64,000 bases of DNA from contig CM075857.1 in assembly GCA_037975125.1 (NCBI GenBank), positions 43,475,172 through 43,539,171 on the forward strand. The letters are read 5' to 3'. Numbering within the stretch: the first letter of the stretch is position 1; the number at the start of each line of letters is the position of its first letter. The stretch is from Latrodectus hesperus (Eukaryota; Arthropoda; Arachnida; Araneae; Theridiidae). Both the position numbers and the translations under genes were made by a program. This document shows, piece after piece, positions 52,300 to 61,929 of the stretch. Under the pieces are notes generated by a model, which saw only the letters and a list, made by a program, of their open reading frames with translations, did no database searches and had not been told where the DNA came from.

Positions 52300-52465
52300 T
52301 TTGGCCACTGAATGTGTAGTTCTGTAGTTCAACTATTTTTAGGTTTGATTCCCACTTAAGACATAAATGTTTGAAGTTCAATGTAAGTTTAAAGTATAGG
52401 TTGTGTTCAAGTTAGCCTTCCTGTACATAAACTAACTAAGGTGACAAACCAAATCTGATTAAAGT
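52300..52465 (+). repeat. Degenerate family A SINE
   Basis: A box A-like TGGCCACTGAATGTGTAG and box B-like GGTTTGATTCC, then GACATAAATGTTTG, aligning with the start of the SINE at 15346-15516. Ends approximate. Confidence 0.55.
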
Positions 52466-52765
52466 AGCCTTTAAATACAAAAAATGAATGTAAAGTAACA
52501 AATTTACCATATCATACTTTTGTTATTTTGAGCTTTAATGTTAAAATTTGTAGAGTATTGTGAAATATTATAATTTTTGTATTGTGAAACTGATTCCAAA
52601 ATTTATATTTAATGGTTTGATCTTTCTCTCTCTCTGAATTTTGTAATCTACATCTCAGTGTTAACTTTATCAAATCAACAAATTTAAAAAATATTATTTT
52701 TTAGTAATAATTATATTTATTTAATTTTTATTTAAATCAATAATATATTTTCATTTTTATTCAAG

Positions 52766-52783
52766 GATCGCTATGGTGAATAA
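52766..52783 (+). CDS. ArfGAP last exon, version 2 (ends DRYGE)
   Basis: Acceptor tttttattcaag, then Asp-Arg-Tyr-Gly-Glu-stop, in the same phase as the version at 47509. The first 11 coding bases are identical. A candidate AATAAA is at 53324-53329. It is either an alternative terminal exon or a duplicated copy; human ArfGAP2/3 also end in a DRYG-type motif. Confidence 0.65.
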   Translation, partial: DRYGE

Positions 52784-55700
52784 GGTGATGGTTTCGATTC
52801 TGCCAATGCAACAAAAGAAGCTACAACTCCCTAATATGATCATAAAAAATATTGGGATAAAACATTATAAATTAGAATTTGTTTATAAAGAGAGAAATTT
52901 TATGTTGTACACATCTTTTGAAGAGTTTTCTATTAAATTACTTATATTTATGTGTATTCGTCTGATAAATTTGATGAAACATAAACACATTACTCAATGA
53001 GCTTGGGCTTTTGAGGCTTTTCTCACTAATTGCAAAAATATTTGTAAACTAAGAAATTAGTCAGGTTGTATATATTACTTTCATTTCTGTTGATGTAAGT
53101 AAATATTTATAATGTGTTTTTAAAAAATTTAAAAAGTTTATTGAATGTTTTTATAATGTATTTTTTATATGAAACTTAGAATTTTTTTCTTTTTAGAATG
53201 TAAGTTATTTTAGTTATTTATTTTGCTTTGAAATTTGTTTCTCAAACTTATTGTAAAAATTGATTTTATGAATTTAAAGATAAAGCATAATTGGGTGTAA
53301 ATTGGAAAAAAAATATATAAAGAAATAAATATTTATAAGTATTTTGTCTTTTTCAATGATATTTTTCAATTGTTAAGACTAATTATATTTTATTTCTATT
53401 TTCTGCTGACAGCAAATCCATGCACTTGTGCTAATAATGTGATGTTAGTTAGCATATTTCTAATACATTTTATTTTGGCTTCTAATTGATTTTAAGTATT
53501 TTTTTTATTATTTCAAACATCTTTTGTTGGAGAACTGTGATGGCAAACCTCTAGTATATACATATCTGATCTGAAAATCTGTGATCTGAAAATTTAGTTG
53601 GCATGAGAAGTTTATTGAAAATATTAACTTTCACTTATACGTTTTATTTTATTTTAATTTGCAAATTATTTTTTATACCTAAAGAAACTGTCCAAAATGT
53701 AAAGTATTTGTGTTGATATTTAATAATTCTAAAACAATACCAATATGTTCCATTCAAATAAACATTAAAAACCAACCAATGTAAGCCTTATAAGAAAATG
53801 TTAATGTATGAACATTTTTGGATAATGTGACATGAGTTAGAGGTTGGGAATTTGTTATTAAACTATTTTAAACAGTTGAATAAAAAATATTGTTGCATTT
53901 AATTCACACTTTATTTAGATGCAATGTTCATTTCTAAATGGTATTTAAATCTTTTAGTTAAATTTTGTCAATCAAATAGTTAATATATATTAAACATTTT
54001 ATGAATTATGTGATAATTTGACAACATTTTATTTCCTATATCTTCATTTATGTAAAATGTCTGGCTTATTTTCAAATTTATTTGGATAAAATTTGTCAAA
54101 ATGAATAGCTTTATACTCTTTGGCATATCAAATTAATAAATTTGATTTTTTCTTCTTTGCTTATATACTTAAAGTTCGCCTTCATTGTTGGATTCTTTAC
54201 ACTATTCAAAGGCATTCAATTTACTTATTCTTGAACTTTTTATAAAAAATATTGCTCAGAACACAATTTGAATGCTGTATAAATTGATAGACGTTGCGTT
54301 ACCTCTAATATTTGACACTGAAAATTCTGATTCATGTATTGCTAGATATTTGAAAAGTTTAGCTATTTTTGGTTCTTAATCAGCACGATATTATTTCGAA
54401 AACAAACTCGCTAAATGTGTCTTATAGCTTTGTATACCTCATTATAAAATTCCATATAAACACATCATTAGTAGATTCACACTTCATTTAAAGAAAGAAG
54501 TTACGCAATATTGGCGACTGGATTTGTGCAAATTTTAAATTTAAGATTACTGATGTAAACCATCCTTTGGATCTAAAGTTTCTTCATATTTTAATTATAA
54601 ATAATGTTACATGTATATGGTTGCACACATTTAACTGCATTTCTTATTGCAATGTTTACTGATGATATAAAAATATCCAAGTTATTGTCTGATATTCATT
54701 ACTTAAAACTTTATTAAAATGGAATTCAAAATGTCTGTAAATAACTAATTCAAATTTTACTGCTCTAAGTTTGAAAAAAGCGGCACTCCCTGGATTAATT
54801 ATTTGAGTCATTAGTTGAAATAATTTATGTTGAATTCTGGGTAGATGTTTTGTTGGCACTTTTTGCACTGAGAAGACTTATTATTGGATTATAAATTGCA
54901 ATAGTAAGATAATTAAAGAATATACTTTTCATGATACATATATTTAATTGAGAATATTCTTGGGCGTTTATTAGACAAATCAAAAAATGCTTTTTATATT
55001 TTGTAATTAACTATTAACCTTACATATCAAATTAAAAATAGGTAATAATTGTTAATTATACATGACATCATTTTTTAAAATGTGAACCAGTATAAAAAAA
55101 CACTTAAATATTCTTATTAAAATGAGTAATTAAATTTTAAATATAGAATCTTTTTATTTCATTGGAAAACTTATTTAAGAATTACAACATAAAGAGAAGC
55201 CTCAACCTTTTCTGAGAGTTATTACAGTTAAGGGGGGGAGTAAGACTCCTTATAAAGAAAAATCCTGGAATTTTCTGTTAATTAGGGCATTCTGTACGTC
55301 CTAAATTAAAACTATTGATAATGTGTTCAAACGAATGAAAATGTTAAATTTAAAAAATAAATATTAAGTCAATATTGTTTTGATTTTAATGGTCTTATCA
55401 AATACTAATAATTGAAACCAAAATGAAAAAAAAATGGCATTCAACCTATATCAGCTTTTCCCTGTGAAACTATTTTATAAATTTTTTACCAATCCTTAAT
55501 TTATTTTTCTTTAATGTAAGATAATGCAAAACAAAATTGAATTATAATCAACATTTGTTTTGTAATGTGTTACTCTGCAAATATTGTAACATAAAAACAC
55601 AATTTATGATATAAAAAAGCCATTTAAAAGACAATTTTGATTTCAATTGATAATCATTGGTGCAGGCGAGTTAATAAGGGGCAGAAAATATGTATAAAAG

Positions 55701-55887
55701 TTTTGTTAGACGTCACAAGTAAATATGTGAAACTATCAGTGATTCTGTTGTGTTCATTTAAATTAATTTCAAAGATGCATAATCGTTATACAAAGTGTCT
55801 TGTGCATGCTAATGACTTGATAATAAAAATACTAAATGATTCAAACAAAAAGGAAATATGTTAATTGAATTTAATTATATCAATTAA

Positions 55888-56072
55888 GCCTGGTGGGGTA
55901 GTTTTAAGGTTCAATCTTCTGGCTGGGCTTGTGAATTACAGACTGGTTATTTTGTGTTAGGCTGTCTACCTAACTGAGACACATGCTTTGCATCCCAGGG
56001 CCCTCAGTCATGAAACAGATATGTGTTCTGTAAACCTTGGCCTCCATGTGGGCTGTCGTGCCACTCAGTTTT
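55888..56072 (+). repeat. Degenerate family B SINE, internally shortened
   Basis: The body (GTTAGGCTGTCTACCTAACT ... CTCCATGTGGGC) aligns with the SINE at 61597-61853 read on its minus strand. The tRNA-like head starts GCCTGGTGG. Confidence 0.65.
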
Positions 56073-57169
56073 TAAATTAACGATACAATATTAAAATATG
56101 TATAAGTGATACTCAAATGTTGAATTTTGTCAAATGCATTTGCAGATTTTAGAAATATTTTGGAATATAATTTTTAAATACTAAACACTAAATTTGTTTA
56201 GGTCATCCAGCAAATTTTTTCGCTATGTTGCTCAAAATTACTGATAAATTAAAAAATAAGTCTTAAAAAACTTTTGCATACCTTTATCTTTAGAAATAAA
56301 TCTGTATATTTACATATAATATGACTTAAATACCGCAAAATTTATTGTATTAGCTAATTTTTGTCAGCAGAAAAAAGTATAAAAGACTTAACTTTCAATC
56401 TTCCATTCAGGAATCTTCCCCGTTAAAAAGGTTTTTTAAGAATCTTGTATCCCGTTTCGATTTTATAATTAAATTTTAAACCACTAAAATGTCTAAAATT
56501 AAATGTTTATATTAAAAATTTCATTTATGAAAATGATATAAATCCTATTTTTCATTAATCATTTTTTTTTTCAAATTTATGGAGTCGAAAAAATAGTCCA
56601 ACTATAATCAGCTTATTTTAAGAGAAATTTATCTTCAGTGTCTGTCTAGTTTAAACTTCTAGATACTTTTCAACTACTGATTAAACACCACAAATTTCTG
56701 ATATTTTTGTATTGAGAATCTGGGATTTTTAACGTTACAAAATTTACTTTTTAAGATAAGTTTCATCAAGGTTCAGTAAGCATATGTTGTCTGTTAAATT
56801 CATTTGCAAAAATTGCTGATCAGCTAAGAGTTAGTAAAATGTTCAGAAATACATTCTGGTGTATTTTGAAAAGAAAAAAAAATTCTAACATTAAAATTTT
56901 ATGGAACTAGTGTATATTAGGACAATTAAAACTTGTCTTTACTAATTGAACAACAGTTGGACTGTACATGAAAACAGTTAGTGAATATACGTGATCGTAA
57001 CAAAAATAGATTGTCAATAAAATCCGCTTTGTGTGTTTGCAGACTACACAAAATTTTTATTCCACATTATAATTATTTACATTTTTGGAAGAAAGTGTTT
57101 TGTCAAATTTTGATGAAAATGCTATAATTTTACTTTTTTGATGGCCAGTGTAGTGTGTCAATACATCAT

Positions 57170-57252
57170 TAGAATGTATGAAAAAATCAATTAAATTAGA
57201 TTTTTAGTCTTTTTAGAATGTATGAAAAAATAAATTAAATTAGATTTTTAGT
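57170..57252 (+). repeat. Tandem duplication, 44-bp period
   Basis: 57170-57208 and 57214-57252 are 39-bp copies with one difference. Confidence 0.85.
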
Positions 57253-57621
57253 TATCGAATCACTAATAACACCGGCTCTAAAGAAAACAGTTTAAGTTAT
57301 AATGAGTATACTCGTTACTGATAAATTACGTTTTTATTACTAACACACAGTTAAGATTTCTGGTGAATTAGAATTCCCTCTTACAAATTATTACAAAAAA
57401 AAAGGTAAACTGATTTTTTCATCTGAGTAATGGAGTAGCATCATTAACGTTTCTCCCCCCAATCTTTACTATAACATTCCTATATTGCATTATTTTCACC
57501 ATTAAATTAGCAGTAAGATATTTTGACTTCAACAAAAGGGAAACCACATATTGCACATTCCCATTATAAGAACAACTTATTATAATACACTATTTAGCTC
57601 TTTGTGTGTGTGTACATATAT

Positions 57622-58410
57622 ATAGCTGCCACAACTCTACTGATTTTATCGGGAAACTCCTGATTTTTTCACAATTTATCCCGATAATGTATGAAAATCT
57701 ACTGATTTTTGGCAATTTCAGTGAAAAACTTAGCCGAAATTTTGCCGGAAGAAAAGTCTATTGGGTTTTTTAGTAACTTAAATAGTCAACAGATGGCGCA
57801 TTAATATAATGTTATAAAATTACATGAAAATGTGTTCTGAGTTTTGAGCCTCATCTTTCCACCGTGGTAGTCTTAACCACTTGAGTGCCAAAAACTCCTA
57901 CGAGTTGGCGGTCGTATAATTAACATTCAGAGCAGACACCAGGTGCTTGTTTAGATAAGCAGTTCAATTAGGAGGAATATTTCTAGTTATTAGTAATTTA
58001 ATTAGGAAAATATTTGTCTCGCTGAATGAAATTTATTTAGTTATGTAATTTTATGAATTTAATATTTATAAATTGCACTAGAGTATAGTAAAAGTTGCTC
58101 TATGAAATAAATAGGGACATAAACATTGATGTTTATTCTTTTACGTGTATTATGTTCTTTTCTTTTATTTTTCATAGTTCCTTTATGAGGTTAATGAATA
58201 TTTTATTCAAATTTTAAAATTGATTTATGCTAAGCATATTTTGTGTTATTCTCAGAATGTATTATCTAAAGAGTAAAAGTATCATCTTTTTGCGGTATTA
58301 CCGTTTCAAACATTCAAGCAAAAATGTCGCTAGTAAGTGTCTCCTGGATTTTTCCTTCAAAATCACAGTGGAATCTACTGATTTTTTTTACAAGGTTGGC
58401 AAGTATGTAT
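57622..58410. repeat. Possible uncharacterised transposon-like repeat
   Basis: The left side starts near GCTGCCACAACTCTACTGATT. The right side ends near CTACTGATTTTTTTTACAAGG then TTGGCAAG, which is roughly the reverse complement of the left tip (TTGCCAACC against CTGCCACAAC). It is GC-richer than its surroundings around 57840-57920. No protein is recognised; this is pattern-based only. Confidence 0.35.
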
Positions 58411-58696
58411 GTATACAATTTTCAGATCTCTTCTTCAAACATCAACAATAGGATGAATTAGTTGGCTATAGTTGTGTGAAGAAATCGTGATTCAAGATTT
58501 CATTCAAAAATACTTTGTAGTTTAGACTTAAAAGTAAATGTAACAAAGACAAGGCTAGTAAGGTACATTTGTGGGGTAGGGCTAAGCAAAAAAGTTTTAT
58601 ACACCTCTTTTAAGCCCCATTTGTAGATTTTAATATTTGGATTTTTTGGAGTCGGGTATCTTTGTAGGACATATCTCATTCAACTACACACATATA

Positions 58697-60163
58697 CAGG
58701 GTGATTCAAAACAACGTGGACAAACTTACATGGTAGATCAGTCATACAACAAGGATCAAAAATCGCATATGAACCGTGGGTCGCAAACGCCTGTAGAGCG
58801 CGCTAGAGTCACGAGAGGGCGTACTAAACAAACACGACTTGAGCAAACGGAGATTGTCTTCATTCGAGCCGTGGATGCGTTGGGTGTATTATGGCTACTT
58901 ACACACACCGCGAAATGGCTGACATGCACTTAATTTACGGCATGGCCAAATGTAATGGACGAGAAGCCTTGCGAATGTATGGTGCGAAATATCCTGGTAG
59001 ACAGTTGCCTAGCCGCTCATTCTTTGCCACTCTGCATCGACGATTGTGTGAAACCGGCTCGTTCGACGTGCACAAGCTGGATACTGGTCGCCAACGAACA
59101 ACTCGGACGGTTGATGCTGAAGAAAGGGTTGTCCAAGAACTGGAGCGTAATCCTTCAACAAGTACACGAGTTGTATCCCGAGTGACCCATATCCCCCAAT
59201 CTACCGTCTGGCGCATTGCACATGACGAAGGACTACATCCTTATCATTTACAACGCGTCCAGGTACTGGATCTGGGAGACTACAGCAAACGTATGGATTT
59301 TGCGCGGTGGTTTTTGCACGAAAATGATGCAGACCGAAACTTCGCAGCAAGTGTTCTCTTCACTGATGAGGCTGCCTTCTCATTAGAGGGTGTGATGAAC
59401 TTTCACAACCTCCATACGTGGGCGGATGAAAACCCCCATGCCATACGTCCGCATGGCGCACAACGAAAATGTTCCATTAACGTGTGGGGTGGCATTGTAG
59501 GAGACTGTTTACTCGGTCCGTACATTCTCCCAGAAAGACTTACCGGCTCCATTTATCTAACATTCTTGCAAGAGGTTCTACCAGAAATGCTGAATGATGT
59601 TCCGATGCCTATTCGTCGACGCATTCGATTTCAACACGACGGAGCTCCTGCACATTTCAGCACAGCCGTCAGAGCACATCTGCAGGCTACTTTTCCTGGC
59701 GGCTGGATTGGTCGCGGTGGACCGATCGCATGGCCACCACGATCACCAGATCTGTCTCCCTTGGATTTTTTCTTATGGGGATTTTTAAAAGGCCTTGTCT
59801 ATGAAACACCTGTTGCAACGCCGGAGGACTTGGTAGGAAGGATTGTTGAGGCAGCAGGATGTGTTCGAGATACACCTGGTATTTTTGAGAAGGTGCGCTG
59901 TTCCATGCAACGTAGATGCCAGGCGTGTCTCGATGCATCTGGAAGAAACTTTGAGCATTTCCTGTAAGCTCGACATTAGTTGCATGTGAGTGAGTCATTA
60001 ACAATAAAGATTTCGTTTCTTCTCTTTGTGTTATGTATTTTTTTAGATGCCCTGTAGCGGCTCCGGATCGCAGTTGCGACCCGCTGTTCATATGTGATTT
60101 TTGATCCTTGTTGTATGACTGATCTATCATGTAAGTTTGTCCACGTTGTTTTGAATCACCCTG
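58697..60163 (+). mobile_element. Intact DD41D mariner-like transposon
   Basis: 1467 bp between TA dinucleotides (58695-58696 and 60164-60165). The terminal inverted repeats are 90 bp (58697-58786 and 60074-60163) with only a few mismatches and start CAGGGTGATTC. A complete transposase gene lies between, followed by AATAAA at 60003-60008. It has all the parts for autonomous movement. Confidence 0.95.
58891..59967 (+). CDS. DD41D transposase with DUF4817-type N-terminus (358 aa)
   Basis: ATG at 58891, stop at 59965-59967, no interruption. Residues 8-60 fit the arthropod DUF4817 helix-turn-helix (YGMAKCNGREALRMYGAKYP, then LHRRLCETGSF). A second DNA-binding helix follows at about 90-125 (PQSTVWRIAHDEGLHP). 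The catalytic Asp residues are D159 (FTDEAAF), D250 (QHDGAPAHF) and D292 (SPLDFFLWG), a DD41D spacing; these bind the two metal ions for cutting and joining DNA at TA. Length is normal for the family. The second transposon in this window encodes a related but clearly different protein. Confidence 0.95.
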   Translation: MATYTHREMADMHLIYGMAKCNGREALRMYGAKYPGRQLPSRSFFATLHRRLCETGSFDVHKLDTGRQRTTRTVDAEERVVQELERNPSTSTRVVSRVTHIPQSTVWRIAHDEGLHPYHLQRVQVLDLGDYSKRMDFARWFLHENDADRNFAASVLFTDEAAFSLEGVMNFHNLHTWADENPHAIRPHGAQRKCSINVWGGIVGDCLLGPYILPERLTGSIYLTFLQEVLPEMLNDVPMPIRRRIRFQHDGAPAHFSTAVRAHLQATFPGGWIGRGGPIAWPPRSPDLSPLDFFLWGFLKGLVYETPVATPEDLVGRIVEAAGCVRDTPGIFEKVRCSMQRRCQACLDASGRNFEHFL

Positions 60164-60337
60164 TATTAAACATCTTTTAAAGATCCATAGAGTCAAAAAG
60201 ACGTCCTGGATACCTTTTGGATCTCATAAAGACGTCCATGGTAGGATGTGAACTGGGTGGTCTTCTGTCAACTACATATGAACGTCGGATTGACATCCAC
60301 GAAGGATGAGTTTTAGAGTATTAACATTTGGATTTGT

Positions 60338-60405
60338 AATTCAAACCATTTACTTGTATGCGTGTACCCTGAAAGGTACACACATACAAGTAAATGGTTT
60401 GAATT
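60338..60405. repeat. 31-bp near-perfect hairpin
   Basis: The arm at 60338-60368 pairs with 60375-60405 with one mismatch and a 6-base loop CTGAAA. It lies 175 bp right of the intact transposon but is not part of its terminal repeat. Confidence 0.85.
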
Positions 60406-61017
60406 ATTGCCTGATTATCCTTATGTTTGGGCTGTTTTGATAAAACACAATAATATATACACAATAATATACACACATTTATTAAGTAATTAATTGAAGT
60501 TAAGTGACATAAATTTAGATTTCGTTGCAAAAAATCTGCTGTCTTTAACTTATGCTTATGTCAATTCACAAAGGTTTTCCAATATATTAAGTTATGTTGA
60601 TCAAATCAATTTGCGTATAAGTGACCAAACATTTAAAATGCTTTCTCGATTTTTTTATCATATCCAATTTATTAACACAATTATCTCTCTAGTGATTCTT
60701 TTTCCCGCCTTTTCCATTCTTTGCGATTCAGATTTAACATTAAGAATTTAATTTTATTTTGAAATATGAAAAAAAGTGATAGATAAAAGCTATAGTGCAT
60801 AAATAAATGCAAGAACACATAGATTAAACAAATATGAAAACTTTCATTTTTCAAAAATATTTATGTAAATAAATAATGCATTTTTATTTTAGCTGAATTT
60901 TTGTACAACTTATTGACAAGTTAAAAAATCATTATTTAAAAAATTCAGTGGGATAGTTTAAAGAAAAAAAATGGACACACTGGTCTCTTCATAATTAGAA
61001 TTTTTGTTGGATAGATA

Positions 61018-61439
61018 TCACCCTGTTCCCCAAGGTGGTGGTAGTCGAATTCCCATTATGCATCTTTTTTCACAACTTTCTGATACTCTGCAACATATTT
61101 GTGGGCAAGGGCAGTCACCATTCCATCTACAACTTTCAAACTCTATTTCTTGCTCTGCATCTCTTTTGCTGAGCTTCCTTCTTCGGAAATTCTCCAGAAT
61201 TTGGTATAGGAAAATTTCCATATCCCATGGAGTTGTCGCTGGAACATCCTGTACGCGTTTTTCTATAATCTTGACATCTGTAGATGTTTCTAGTTGTTCA
61301 CTCTTTGTGGTTTCATCGTAGATTGAAGCATCCGTAGTGGGTGCCTCTGTGGTTTCTGTTACTAGGGTTGTTGGTGGCTTTTGCTTGAATTCTCCTTCAC
61401 AATCATCTAACGGAGCTCTGACTCGTGGGCAACTCAAAC
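61018..61439 (-). CDS. Terminal exon of a secreted cysteine-rich gene with WAP-like cysteine spacing; 5' exons not found
   Basis: Acceptor ttatag then an open frame of about 140 residues to TGA at 61018-61020. The first two bases finish a codon split by the intron, so this is not the first exon. It starts LSCPRVRAPLDDC, then has a Thr/Glu-rich stretch (TTLVTETTEAPTT), a basic dibasic site (RRRKLSKRD), and C-RWNGD-C-PCPQI-CC-RVSES-C-EKR-C. That last spacing fits the second half of a whey-acidic-protein four-disulfide core (C-x5-C-x5-CC-x5-C-x3-C), and the opening fits its first two cysteines. About 75 residues separate the halves instead of the usual eight or so. WAP proteins are secreted protease inhibitors or antimicrobial factors. 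The function here is an inference; a mucin-like linker with a separate Cys cluster is the alternative. The DD41D element at 61930 sits in the upstream intron or flank. Confidence 0.6.
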
Positions 61440-61596
61440 CTATAACAATTCTGTTCTTAAATTTGCATTCTAATATATAATTAATGCACTAAATAACTAC
61501 ATGCATATAATTTTATTTATTGATCACATAATGTAAATTATTTAATTATAAAATATCTCAGTTTTAATAAGTTGAATTTAAATTTAACTAATTTAA

Positions 61597-61853
61597 AACA
61601 GCCCATGTGGGCCAAGTCCTACAGTGCCTATAACTGTTTTAATGACCAAGGGCACTGGGGTGCGGAGCAATGTCCCAGTTAGGTGGTCAGCCTAACGTAA
61701 GACCCCAGTGTTTAGTTTCCAAGCATACTTGGTACTCAGTTAATAGACTCACTGAAGGGATGAAAGGCTGAGTCAACCTTGCCCAGTTCGAGGATCGAAC
61801 CTCGGACCTGTGTCATGGGAGCGTGAAACGCTGACACTAAGCCACCGGGCTTC
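61597..61853 (-). mobile_element. tRNA-derived SINE (family B)
   Basis: 257 bp with a 13-bp target duplication TTAACTAATTTAA (61584-61596 and 61854-61866). On the minus strand it starts GCCCGGTGGCTTAGTG (box A-like) and has box B GGTTCGATCCTC. A unique body and end follow (ACTTGGCCCACATGGGC). A shorter relative is at 55888-56072. Confidence 0.88.
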
Positions 61854-61929
61854 TTAACTAATTTAAGGATTATAAAATATTTCAGTACCACATTGTCTCA
61901 TTATAAATCGTTGAGCATTTCAACATATA

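Larger units (their letters stand above)
47527..52765 (+). other. Intron or 3' flank between the two alternative last exons
   Basis: AT-rich. It holds the 3' UTR of the version 1 transcript and the pogo fossil at 48105-48620. No other gene or open frame is supported. Confidence 0.5.
53400..57600. other. Intergenic DNA right of the ArfGAP gene
   Basis: AT-rich, with no gene I can support. It includes a degenerate family B SINE at 55888-56072 and a short tandem duplication at 57170-57252. Confidence 0.5.

Noticed and set aside
58637..58933. 98-codon plus-strand frame at the left end of the DD41D element
   Set aside because: Mostly covers the inverted repeat and overlaps the transposase in another frame; no domain.
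59687..60196. 169-codon minus-strand frame over the transposase
   Set aside because: It is the antisense of the DD41D transposase and of the inverted repeat, with no domain of its own.
61437..61439. Start codon of the WAP-like protein at 61437
   Set aside because: The codon there is TTG and a splice acceptor lies immediately before it, so it is an internal exon border.
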